From the NCBI RefSeq assembly GCF_003001995.1, contig NZ_PVNB01000032.1, positions 1-43,506 on the forward strand: DNA of 43,506 nt, given 5' to 3'. Below the pieces are notes generated by a model. It worked only from the letters and a program-made list of their open reading frames with translations, did no database searches and was not told where the DNA came from. Positions 18,800 to 26,564 of the stretch are shown here, one piece after another. The position numbers were made by a program, and so were the translations under genes. The stretch is from Orenia metallireducens (GTDB lineage: Bacteria; Bacillota; Halanaerobiia; Halobacteroidales; Halobacteroidaceae). The number at the start of each line of letters is the position of its first letter. The first letter of the stretch is position 1.

Positions 18800-19060
18800 T
18801 TATAAAAGTATATTTAGAGCTTTTTTCAAAATCTCTACTTCTTGTTTTAATTGTTTATTTTCTTTTTTTATAGCTAATAATGCTTCAATATTAATATTAT
18901 CTTCTATAAATATTTCTCTCTGTTCATAAAGTTTAATCCAATTATTTATAGAAACTATAGAAATATCATATTTATAAGCAATCTCTGATTTAGGTACTCC
19001 TAATTTGTAAAGTTCTACTATTATTTGTTTAAAAATTTCAGTATGAGTTTTTTTATTCAT
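18800..19060 (-). CDS. IS3-type OrfA-like HTH protein at the head of the effector operon
   Basis: An 86-aa protein with a helix-turn-helix (VPKSEIAYKYDISIVSINNWIK, ~20-41) and a C-terminal leucine-zipper helix (IKKENKQLKQEVEILKKALN, ~65-84): the complete layout of IS3-family OrfA. No OrfB follows; cas3' starts 26 nt later. A good AAAGGA site precedes its ATG, and the promoter targeted by the pseudo-spacer lies just upstream, so it is probably co-transcribed with the cas genes. It may be an insertion-sequence relic or a domesticated DNA-binding regulator of the operon. The frame is intact and starts well, which mildly favours a kept function. Confidence 0.7.
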   Translation of the reverse strand: MNKKTHTEIFKQIIVELYKLGVPKSEIAYKYDISIVSINNWIKLYEQREIFIEDNINIEALLAIKKENKQLKQEVEILKKALNILL

Positions 19061-19113
19061 GTTAAAATTCCTTTCTTTATCTGTATTCTCAATAAGAAAA
19101 TCTGGATGTATTT

Positions 19114-19143
19114 ATTATATAAATTCAAAATACATATGGTTTA
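19114..19143 (-). promoter_or_regulatory. Effector-operon promoter, overlapping the pseudo-spacer target
   Basis: Minus-strand TATAAT at 19114-19119 lies about 55 nt before the OrfA-like start; the -35 region (about 19137-19143, TTAAACC-like) is poor. The strand segment 19136 down to 19121 reads TATGTATTTTGAATTT and fills the spacer between -35 and -10. CCA (minus, 19139-19137) stands immediately 5' of it. The flanks also form ATGTATTT / AAATACAT arms. Confidence 0.55.
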
Positions 19144-19258
19144 AATTTATTATTGATTTCTTATTATATTTTTATTCATTAAATTAAATATACTTTTTAA
19201 GAATAAAAATAAGATTTCAAGGTAAAATAACATAGATGCATTAAATAATAAATAAGAA

Positions 19259-19354
19259 CTTTACTAACTTTCCTCCGAAAATAGGAGACTGAAAATATGT
19301 TTTTTGTATTTGATATCCAAATAAAACCTACTCCCATAATTAGGAGACTGAATC
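19259..19354 (+). ncRNA. crRNA-like regulatory RNA: two degenerate repeats around a 22-nt pseudo-spacer
   Basis: On the plus strand, opposite to the arrays, lie pseudo-repeat 1 (19259-19295, ending TAGGAGACTGAAAA) and pseudo-repeat 2 (19318-19354, containing TACTCCCATAATTAGGAGACTGAAT). Both keep the 3' GGAGACTGAA that gives the crRNA handle. Between them is a 22-nt pseudo-spacer beginning TATGTTTTTTGTATTT. It matches the effector-operon promoter at 15 of the first... more exactly at positions 1-5, 7-11 and 13-16, missing only 6 and 12. A possible -10 TATACT is at 19189-19194. This fits crRNA-like regulators (CreR, CreA) that guide Cas complexes to cas or toxin promoters. Expression and processing are inferred. 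Confidence 0.72.
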
Positions 19355-19368
19355 ATTTTAAAATCATA

Positions 19369-19395
19369 CCACTTCCATCTTATTGAAGGAGGTGG
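19369..19395. terminator. Possible bidirectional terminator between WYL gene and crRNA-like RNA
   Basis: CCACTTCC (19369-19376) can pair with GGAGGTGG (19388-19395, one G-U pair). It lies right at the WYL stop and after the pseudo-repeats, but neither side has a strong T run. Confidence 0.35.
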
Positions 19396-20379
19396 TTACT
19401 TATATACCTCCATCATCCCCTTAATTTCATCCTTAATCTCCTCTCGTAAACTCTCAGGCTCCAACACCTCAGCACTAGCTCCATATTTCAAAATCCAACC
19501 TTTAACCTCACTCAAACCAGAAGTCGTAAAACTCATTATGATACTACCACCCTCTAACTCTTCAACCTCCTGAGTTGGATGATAATTATTCTCTTTAATC
19601 CATCTAGCTATATCACCACTAAACTTAACTTTAACCTGTACATCCTTCTCACCACGCATTGTTCCCCAGGAATTACCCATATATTTTTTCAAAGAAAAAT
19701 CATCTGGATACTTAAATTTATCCCTAGTAATCTTAATCTCCTTAATCCTATCTACTCTAAACATTCTAGTCTCATTTTTATTATGACAATAGGCAATTAG
19801 ATATAAAAATCCCTTTTTAAAATCTAATATATATGGAGATACAATTCTCTCACTAGTCTTATTGCTTTTATGACTATAATATTTAATCCAAACATTTGTT
19901 TCTTTATGAATAGCATTATCCAGCAAGGTATATATTTCTCTACACTCACTATAATCAACCAATGAATTTAAACTAAAGTGAATTCTACTTTTCAATGGTT
20001 CTAAAACAGCTTGTACTTTACTGGGTAAGGTAGCAGTTATTTTAGCCAAAGAACTGTTTACTTCCTCATAATAAGGTAATTCACTGTTATTTAAGATACT
20101 GTTACTACTTGCTATCAATGCAAGTGCTTCTGATAAAGTTAAATTAGGTGGTTTAAGGTGACAGTCTTCTCTTATTTTATAGGCTTTTAATTTTCTATTA
20201 TAATAAATAACTATCCCCGCTTCTTCTAAACAATTCTTATAACGAAAAAAAGTATTTTTCTTAATATCTAATAAGTTTTGAATCTCCTCTCTATTATATC
20301 GAGAATGTTTTCCTTCAATTAGATTTACCATCTTTATCATCTTCCAAGCTTTATCTGCAACTTTCCCCACATTAAACAC
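19396..20379 (-). CDS. HTH-WYL transcriptional regulator
   Basis: 327 aa. An N-terminal winged-helix region (~15-70: SRYNREEIQNLLDIKKNTFFRYKNCLEEAGIVIYYN) is followed by a WYL domain (~140-235: NVWIKYYSHKSNKTSERIVSPYILDFKKGFLYLIAYCHNKNETRMFRVDRIKEI) and a C-terminal WCX-like extension (VKVKFSGDIARWIKENN...). WYL proteins bind nucleic acid or nucleotide ligands and often control CRISPR and other defence loci. It follows the adaptation genes in the same direction and precedes the effector operon, so it is well placed to control either. The palindrome before cas1 (23466-23485) is a candidate site, but this is inference. Confidence 0.85.
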   Translation of the reverse strand: MFNVGKVADKAWKMIKMVNLIEGKHSRYNREEIQNLLDIKKNTFFRYKNCLEEAGIVIYYNRKLKAYKIREDCHLKPPNLTLSEALALIASSNSILNNSELPYYEEVNSSLAKITATLPSKVQAVLEPLKSRIHFSLNSLVDYSECREIYTLLDNAIHKETNVWIKYYSHKSNKTSERIVSPYILDFKKGFLYLIAYCHNKNETRMFRVDRIKEIKITRDKFKYPDDFSLKKYMGNSWGTMRGEKDVQVKVKFSGDIARWIKENNYHPTQEVEELEGGSIIMSFTTSGLSEVKGWILKYGASAEVLEPESLREEIKDEIKGMMEVYK

Positions 20380-20440
20380 CCCAATCTAATAACTACAATT
20401 CTATATGTAATTCTTGATAAAAATTTATCTTCCTGCAAAA

Positions 20441-20626
20441 TTATACATATAATCTTATTATATCCATATAATCTTCATTTAATTCCTTTATTTTCCATTT
20501 GCCCGTAGTCGCTAAATTATCATACTTTACTTTTTCTAAGCTACAGAAAGGACAATTTTCTACCTTTTTATTGTCTTCTGGAGTAAAATAATAAGCATCA
20601 CATTTATAACAGTAATTTTGTTCCAT
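20441..20626 (-). CDS. Small zinc-ribbon protein
   Basis: 61 aa with C-x2-C (CYKC, residues 6-9) and C-x2-C (CPFC, ~25-28), a rubredoxin/zinc-ribbon arrangement, and an unremarkable C-terminus. AAGGAG stands before its ATG. It sits between csa1 and the WYL gene in the same direction, 38 nt after csa1, so probably in the adaptation operon. I do not recognise a family; it could be a regulatory partner of the WYL protein or a nucleic-acid-binding accessory. Confidence 0.6.
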   Translation of the reverse strand: MEQNYCYKCDAYYFTPEDNKKVENCPFCSLEKVKYDNLATTGKWKIKELNEDYMDIIRLYV

Positions 20627-20664
20627 AATTCATACTCCTTATAAAATAATAAATTTAACTCAAC

Positions 20665-21582
20665 CTAATGACATTCCTCATAGTAAGGACAGCTCTGATA
20701 ACAATTATTAGATACACCTGGGTCAATTTCCTCAGCAACTATTCTCATCTTCTCATCACGTTCTTCAATAAACCATTGGCGTAATTCTTCATCAATAATA
20801 TGGAACTCTTTCTCTATTAACAATCTTCCATCTTTGAACTCAGGATAAACTAGACACCCTACTGAAACAGGAAAAGAATAAATACTCTCCATCACCATTG
20901 CATAACCTGTAATTGTTAGCTTATGAAAATCTCTAGGTTTTCCAAACTTCAAATCTAAAATCATTGGCTCACAGAAATTAAAAGCATCTGCACTTAAATG
21001 AGAACTAAGTCCTAAAAAACTACCATCTAATTTTTGCTCTACTACAACTGGAATGGTTAGATTAGCTAAAGAATCAACTCCAATATAAGGTTGCTTAGCT
21101 AATAACTCCTGCATTCTAAAAATCAAACGATTATATTCAAACTGCCAGATTATCTCCACCTTATCTTTCAGTTCTAAATAATAATCTTCATCCAACATTC
21201 TTTTTCTCTTATCTAAATGTTTAAAATTAGGTTTTTGCAATTCTTCTATGACTAAGCTCTGCTTATCTACTCCGTGTGAGTAGATTAACCTCTTAGCAGT
21301 TACCAATAATTCTGCTAAAGTATCATGTAAGATACTCCCCTGCAACATTGCTTGATTCCACTTACTCTTTACACCTACCACCTTTCTTAAATATAAATCT
21401 CTGCCTGTAGGACAATACTTACCTGCTATCTCATACAAAGCTAATTTATTATCATAAATCGGCTCTAGAGGTGGCTGATTCCAATTCCACCCTCGTAATT
21501 CATCAGTGATTCCTATCCTTCTTGACTTTGGCAACAGTCCTCTTACTAGCTTTTGTCTCTCTTCTTCAGTTAAAAAGTACAT
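20665..21582 (-). CDS. csa1: CRISPR adaptation nuclease Csa1 (Cas4-like)
   Basis: 305 aa, of the Csa1 family known mainly from type I-A and I-D loci: a Cas4-related PD-(D/E)XK protein thought to trim prespacers. The N-terminus has FLTEEERQKLVRGLLPKSR and the WNWNQPPLEP stretch; Cys58 (GKYCPTGRD) and the C-terminal cluster CYQSCPYYEEC (~293-303) are the iron-sulphur ligands. SADAFNFCEPMILDLKFGK carries the nuclease D and E/DLK residues (MILDLKFGK). It overlaps the cas4 stop by one base (TAATG). Confidence 0.85.
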   Translation of the reverse strand: MYFLTEEERQKLVRGLLPKSRRIGITDELRGWNWNQPPLEPIYDNKLALYEIAGKYCPTGRDLYLRKVVGVKSKWNQAMLQGSILHDTLAELLVTAKRLIYSHGVDKQSLVIEELQKPNFKHLDKRKRMLDEDYYLELKDKVEIIWQFEYNRLIFRMQELLAKQPYIGVDSLANLTIPVVVEQKLDGSFLGLSSHLSADAFNFCEPMILDLKFGKPRDFHKLTITGYAMVMESIYSFPVSVGCLVYPEFKDGRLLIEKEFHIIDEELRQWFIEERDEKMRIVAEEIDPGVSNNCYQSCPYYEECH

Positions 21583-22148
21583 TATACATCACCACAAAAA
21601 TTATAATATTCACAATCCTTACACTTCCCTTGCTCCTTAACAGGAGGTGGCAGTTCTTCACTATCAATCAATTCTCTAATTCCTTTAATTATATCTTTAA
21701 CTTTTCTTCTTAAATTAGCAGTTATCTCTACTTCAAAAGTATCTTTTCGAGGTATGAGATGAATTATCCCTTTTCTTACCCTAGTCTTGTATTGGTCTTC
21801 TACTAATAAACAATAAGCTGATAATTGGTATTTATGATGTAATCCTGGATCTCTAGTGGAATACTTTAATTCAACAGGTATGTATTTTTTCTCTTGTACT
21901 ATTAGCAAATCCATCTTTCCCCTTAACCCTAGACGCTTAGATATCAACTCTACACCATATCTCTTCTCTCCAGCTTCTAATCCATACCTCTTTAATGTTC
22001 TTTTTGGCTCCAATCTATCATTACGGTCATGTTCTCTTTTACCATATTTCATCTTATATGTCTTCTTTCTGATTATAGGCATACAATATGTAAAATAAAT
22101 AATACGCTTACAATACATATACTGCTTAATATCAGTTACAGTAATCAT
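21582..22148 (-). CDS. cas4: CRISPR-associated exonuclease Cas4
   Basis: 188 aa. YCKRIIYFTYC near the N-terminus supplies the first cysteine (Cys13), GKMDLLIV and YIPVELKYS are the D and E-x-K of the PD-(D/E)XK core, and CKDCEYYNFC (~176-185) completes the iron-sulphur cluster. Cas4 sets PAM-selective trimming of prespacers during adaptation. It starts 3 nt after cas2 and is coupled to csa1, giving two Cas4-type nucleases in one operon. Confidence 0.92.
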   Translation of the reverse strand: MITVTDIKQYMYCKRIIYFTYCMPIIRKKTYKMKYGKREHDRNDRLEPKRTLKRYGLEAGEKRYGVELISKRLGLRGKMDLLIVQEKKYIPVELKYSTRDPGLHHKYQLSAYCLLVEDQYKTRVRKGIIHLIPRKDTFEVEITANLRRKVKDIIKGIRELIDSEELPPPVKEQGKCKDCEYYNFCGDV

Positions 22149-22151
22149 TTT

Positions 22152-22403
22152 CTAATCACCTACTCTATTAATCTCACGAAATAATTTCATATCCTTACTA
22201 CAGATAGGATATAATCTTATATTACCTCCACTACCTCCTAGAGCTCTACTTATCTTTAACATCAACTCTTCTCTCAAATTATGATTCAACTTACCAGTAA
22301 AAGCACTCCACTGTATTCTATGTAATCCAAAATCTTTACAAGTCTCAGCTACCTTATTTCTAACCTTATCCTCAGATATATCATAAATTAATAAGACATC
22401 CAT
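22152..22403 (-). CDS. cas2: CRISPR adaptation protein Cas2
   Basis: 83 aa from the ATG at 22401-22403: MDVLLIYDISEDKVRNKVAE, with the ferredoxin-like fold and Asp8 of Cas2, then WSAFTGKLN and a C-terminal strand RLYPICSKD. A GTG four codons upstream lies inside the cas1 3' end and is less likely; GGGTGG before the ATG serves as ribosome site. Cas2 dimers bridge two Cas1 dimers in spacer integration. Confidence 0.93.
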   Translation of the reverse strand: MDVLLIYDISEDKVRNKVAETCKDFGLHRIQWSAFTGKLNHNLREELMLKISRALGGSGGNIRLYPICSKDMKLFREINRVGD

Positions 22404-22404
22404 T

Positions 22405-23421
22405 CTACCACCCACTTACAAAAGGAATATATTTTTTACCTGTTTTAACATAAGAAGCTATATTTCTAGCTTGGCGTTGCAATATTACTTCCAATCTATA
22501 CTTTTTACCATCATATCTCTCTTTGCTCTCTAATCTATTTAAAATCTTAGTAGCTAACATTCTTCTATCATCATCAGCTATCCTGCCATCTTCTATCTGA
22601 AACTTAACCCCTTTATTAAGTAGACCAATAATTGTTCTGTCTACTACAGTCTGTCTAAATTCTTCAACTAAATCTAAGGCTAATGATGGTTTACCAGATC
22701 GATCAGCATGTAAAAATCCACCATATAAATCAAGACCTGCTCTTAAAATAGCAGAAGAAACTTTAGAATATAAGATTCCATAACCATAATTTAATAAAGA
22801 ATTAACCAAATCAGTAGCTCCTTGAGTCTTACGACCTTTAAACTCAATTTCTTCAGGCAAGATCATCCTTACTAACTTCCAGTATTCTCTGGCTGATCTT
22901 CCCTCACTAGATAGAATTAATTCTCTTACTTCATCTATACATTCTCCTTTTATATTCTTTAGCTCCGCTTTAATCTTTTCTATCTTAGCGATACCATCAT
23001 AAATTAAATTATATAACTCTCGGTCTTTGTTCTTTCTATACTTGGCTAAATACTTTAACAGAATAATTTGATTGTCAATCTTACCTTCAGCAAAAGCAAT
23101 AGCAAGTTCTATTCCGCGCTTGTCACTATAAGCAAGTAATTGTTCTCGACGTGTCTTAACAGTTCCTGTCATAGCAGATGAAGAAATTTGAGCTAAATGT
23201 TTACCTGTATACGTAAGTAAATGGATCTGTATTCCTGTTTTAGCACATTCTTTTATCACATCTGATGATAAAGATACGCCTGAACTACTAACCAATATCC
23301 CTTTTACTTTAAAAAAGGGTACTTCCTTAAATATCTTCTTATTTTTCTTTAAAACAACCCTTTCACCCTTCTTGCCAATAAACACTCCATAATCATCAAC
23401 TACTAAAGCTTCTTTATCCAA
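22405..23421 (-). CDS. cas1: CRISPR integrase Cas1
   Basis: 338 aa, the metal-dependent spacer integrase. Visible are the N-terminal beta domain (LVVDDYGVFIGKKGERVVLKK, GILVSSSGVSLS), the catalytic Glu in ELILSSEGRSAREYWK (~174), the His in GFLHADRSGKPSLALDLVEEFR (~238) and the following Asp/Glu pair. It starts with TTG at 23419-23421 behind GGGAGGTG. First gene of the adaptation operon, directly downstream (minus strand) of array 2. Confidence 0.95.
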   Translation of the reverse strand: MDKEALVVDDYGVFIGKKGERVVLKKNKKIFKEVPFFKVKGILVSSSGVSLSSDVIKECAKTGIQIHLLTYTGKHLAQISSSAMTGTVKTRREQLLAYSDKRGIELAIAFAEGKIDNQIILLKYLAKYRKNKDRELYNLIYDGIAKIEKIKAELKNIKGECIDEVRELILSSEGRSAREYWKLVRMILPEEIEFKGRKTQGATDLVNSLLNYGYGILYSKVSSAILRAGLDLYGGFLHADRSGKPSLALDLVEEFRQTVVDRTIIGLLNKGVKFQIEDGRIADDDRRMLATKILNRLESKERYDGKKYRLEVILQRQARNIASYVKTGKKYIPFVSGW

Positions 23422-23450
23422 TTTAGCACCTCCCTTAAGAATCTGAATCT

Positions 23451-23485
23451 AGTATAACACAGTAGATTCCCAACAGGGTGGGAAT
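23451..23485 (-). promoter_or_regulatory. Putative cas1 operon promoter with inverted-repeat operator
   Basis: Minus-strand TATACT at 23451-23456 could be the -10. The palindrome ATTCCCA-N6-TGGGAAT (23466-23485) covers the -35 position, so it is a plausible operator, perhaps for the WYL protein. Confidence 0.45.
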
Positions 23486-23510
23486 GAAAATGAGAAAGTT
23501 TGATTTAGAT

Positions 23511-23554
23511 AAAAAAACAGAGCTAATCATCTGTATCAAACAGATAATTAACTC
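23511..23554 (-). terminator. Intrinsic terminator of CRISPR array 2
   Basis: On the minus strand an arm starting GAGTTAATTATCTGT (23540-23554 side) pairs with ACAGATGATTAGCTC (23520-23534), followed by a run of seven T (23511-23517). It lies between the last repeat of array 2 and cas1. Confidence 0.8.
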
Positions 23555-23588
23555 TAATCAGTTATATCTATATCTCATAGCATTTATT

Positions 23589-25994
23589 AACACAATCTCC
23601 TAGTTAATGGAGTATAGTTTGTAATGTACATTTTCTTTCTATTTCTCTATAATACTTGCAATTCTTTCAGTCTCCTAGTTAATGGAGTATAGTTTGTAAT
23701 TATGAGATTAATCAAGCTTGGAGCATTATCATATACTCTTTCAGTCTCCTAGTTAATGGAGTATAGTTTGTAATTCTACCTAAAAGCTCAAGGGGATTCC
23801 ATGGTCGGGGCACTTTCAGTCTCCTAGTTAATGGAGTATAGTTTGTAATTTATCAATCTAAGACATTAGAAGTAATGCAGAGAATAGCTTTCAGTCTCCT
23901 AGTTAATGGAGTATAGTTTGTAATTTACCAACTTTACCTGACGAAGCCTTTCCTGAAGATCTTTCAGTCTCCTAGTTAATGGAGTATAGTTTGTAATTAA
24001 AAGGGATTAGGCTAAAGGATGAATTGCTAGAATGGCTTTCAGTCTCCTAGTTAATGGAGTATAGTTTGTAATTATGTAGCTTAATAGACATACCTATGGG
24101 TTATGATGGCTTTCAGTCTCCTAGTTAATGGAGTATAGTTTGTAATACTTCGATTGCTGGATAGCCATATCGAACTGAAATCTCTTTCAGTCTCCTAGTT
24201 AATGGAGTATAGTTTGTAATTTAAGAAAGAACTAATAATTAAAAATGAGGAACTGGACTTTCAGTCTCCTAGTTAATGGAGTATAGTTTGTAATGGCTAA
24301 CATTTCTGCTTCTGTATCTATCTGTGATGTACCTTTCAGTCTCCTAGTTAATGGAGTATAGTTTGTAATGAGAGTTGCATGGGTATTTAGAGGTAGAGAC
24401 TAGATTTCTTTCAGTCTCCTAGTTAATGGAGTATAGTTTGTAATAATATAGGAGGGTAGTTGATTCTACCCTCGTTTACAAGGCTTTCAGTCTCCTAGTT
24501 AATGGAGTATAGTTTGTAATTAAAGCTAAAAAGAAATTAGCTAAGGTTCACGAAACTTTCAGTCTCCTAGTTAATGGAGTATAGTTTGTAATAACGGTGG
24601 CGACACGCTAGATTTAAAACTACCATAAGCTTTCAGTCTCCTAGTTAATGGAGTATAGTTTGTAATCAAACCTCGTAGGCTTGCCCCGAGGATAGAGCAG
24701 ACTTTCAGTCTCCTAGTTAATGGAGTATAGTTTGTAATTGCAGAAGGATGGAGTATGAGAACCAGTACAAAAGGCTTTCAGTCTCCTAGTTAATGGAGTA
24801 TAGTTTGTAATTAAATCAGCAAATAAACTTACAGGAGAGTGATAAAACTTTCAGTCTCCTAGTTAATGGAGTATAGTTTGTAATTCTAACTTTGAATAAT
24901 TTATATTCACAAAGTAAAGCTTTCAGTCTCCTAGTTAATGGAGTATAGTTTGTAATCGAGGAAATAGCAGAGAATTATGGCTATAGCATAACTTTCAGTC
25001 TCCTAGTTAATGGAGTATAGTTTGTAATTTTTGAACGCTTAGATTACATCATGGAGTATATAGAACTTTCAGTCTCCTAGTTAATGGAGTATAGTTTGTA
25101 ATTTCTATAGCTATAATTGGACTTGCAGAATATGAAGAACTTTCAGTCTCCTAGTTAATGGAGTATAGTTTGTAATTTGAGAGGGTTGCAGCAAAAAGGA
25201 AAGAGGTTAAAATCTTTCAGTCTCCTAGTTAATGGAGTATAGTTTGTAATTCAGAAACCACCTACTCCCACGATCAGCAATGTCATAAGCTTTCAGTCTC
25301 CTAGTTAATGGAGTATAGTTTGTAATAATATAGTCAGGTCTGTCCCAAGTGATTTTTACGCCCTTTCAGTCTCCTAGTTAATGGAGTATAGTTTGTAATT
25401 AGGAGGGGATAACAAGACTATTTACATAGGTGAAGAGCTTTCAGTCTCCTAGTTAATGGAGTATAGTTTGTAATTTAACTGACCACCTTTTAATGTAGTA
25501 AAGGTAAATATCTTTCAGTCTCCTAGTTAATGGAGTATAGTTTGTAATTAACTTATATTGAGAGAGTCAATCGTGCAGCTGGTGAACTTTCAGTCTCCTA
25601 GTTAATGGAGTATAGTTTGTAATTATCTAATGCATTAAGCAATATCTATAATTATGACGAGCTTTCAGTCTCCTAGTTAATGGAGTATAGTTTGTAATAT
25701 GATTATATCAAGGTGGTTCCTGACGAAGATGGAAACTTTCAGTCTCCTAGTTAATGGAGTATAGTTTGTAATACATGCCGACAAAACAGGCTCTTTCTTC
25801 TGTTGATATCTTTCAGTCTCCTAGTTAATGGAGTATAGTTTGTAATAAGTAGCTTATTTATAAGTGAAATAGGACACTATGAATTCTTTCAGTCTCCTAG
25901 TTAATGGAGTATAGTTTGTAATCATCTTAGCTCTTACCACGGTTTGGTCTTTAGAGACTTTCAGTCTCCTAGTTAATGGAGTATAGTTTGTAAT
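23589..25994 (-). CRISPR. CRISPR array 2: about 33 repeats of 37 bp
   Basis: Minus-strand repeat starts ATTACAAACTATACTCC and ends CTAGGAGACTGAAAG, identical to array 1 except for the first base (A instead of G in every copy). By eye, about 33 repeats and 32 spacers, mean period 74. The low-coordinate repeat (23589-23625) has lost its last seven bases and marks the old end. The leader is at 25995 onward, so newest spacers are near 25.9 kb. Confidence 0.98.
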
Positions 25995-26116
25995 CGCAAA
26001 TTTCCAATGGTAAGAATCCTATTATATCAAGGGTTTATATCACCTAAGCCTTCATAAATTGCTTGGAATCTTTCGCAAACCAATTCTTGCGAAAAAACAC
26101 TAGTGGTTTTCGAAAC
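25995..26116 (-). promoter_or_regulatory. CRISPR leader 2
   Basis: Homologous to leader 1: CGCAAATTT next to the repeat, the CAAGGGTTTATA block, and TTTCGCAAA / TTGCGAAAA arms. Minus-strand TATAAT at 26021-26026 is a probable -10, placing transcription start about 20 nt before the first repeat. A short open frame here runs through the leader and is not counted as a gene. Confidence 0.85.
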
Positions 26117-26247
26117 ATATGGACTAAAAATAAATATGGAGCTAATATGTATGTATTAATTCTATACTGATGAATTTTTTCCTTTAAAAAATCTAAACTA
26201 TAAAATTCTATATCAAAAGATCTGAGATGGAATTGAGATTTCCCCAT

Positions 26248-26472
26248 TAAATTAAATATATAGTTTAGTGTTTTTCTCTCGTTTTGGTACTTTTCTTGAT
26301 TGTTATAATTTAAAGTTATATGCCTTCTAAATCTGTTATAAAAAGCTTTAATATGTCCAAATATATCTCGCCTTACTTATTCTAATTGGATAAACTTTAT
26401 GATAGATTAACTCAGTTTTTAATGTATCCAAAAATCTTTCTATTAAAGTATTATCCCAACAGTTTCGTATTA
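26248..26472 (-). pseudogene. IS3-family transposase OrfB, C-terminal remnant with frameshift
   Basis: The minus strand reads CWDNTLIERFLDTLKTEL, then after a frameshift AFYNRFRRHITLNYN and EKYQNERKTLNY. This is the conserved end of the IS3 OrfB integrase domain (CWDNA-x-E-x-FF-x-x-LK, YN-x-x-R-x-H-x-x-LNY). No upstream part or IS ends are visible. It abuts leader 2. Confidence 0.85.
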
Positions 26473-26564
26473 TAAACATAAGCTAAAAACTAACTATATT
26501 TATAATCATAATAACATCTTTTTTGAGCCTAACCTTATTTCTTATAACATTTTAAATTATTGCT

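Noticed and set aside
19259-19354. Reading the two pseudo-repeats as the decayed end of a third CRISPR array
   Set aside because: Not excluded, but a relic would not be expected to have a spacer matching the adjacent promoter with a 6-nt mismatch rhythm; there is also no leader.
26044-26247. 67-aa minus-strand frame in leader 2
   Set aside because: It runs through the conserved CRISPR leader and continues from the IS3 OrfB remnant; no start signal or similarity.
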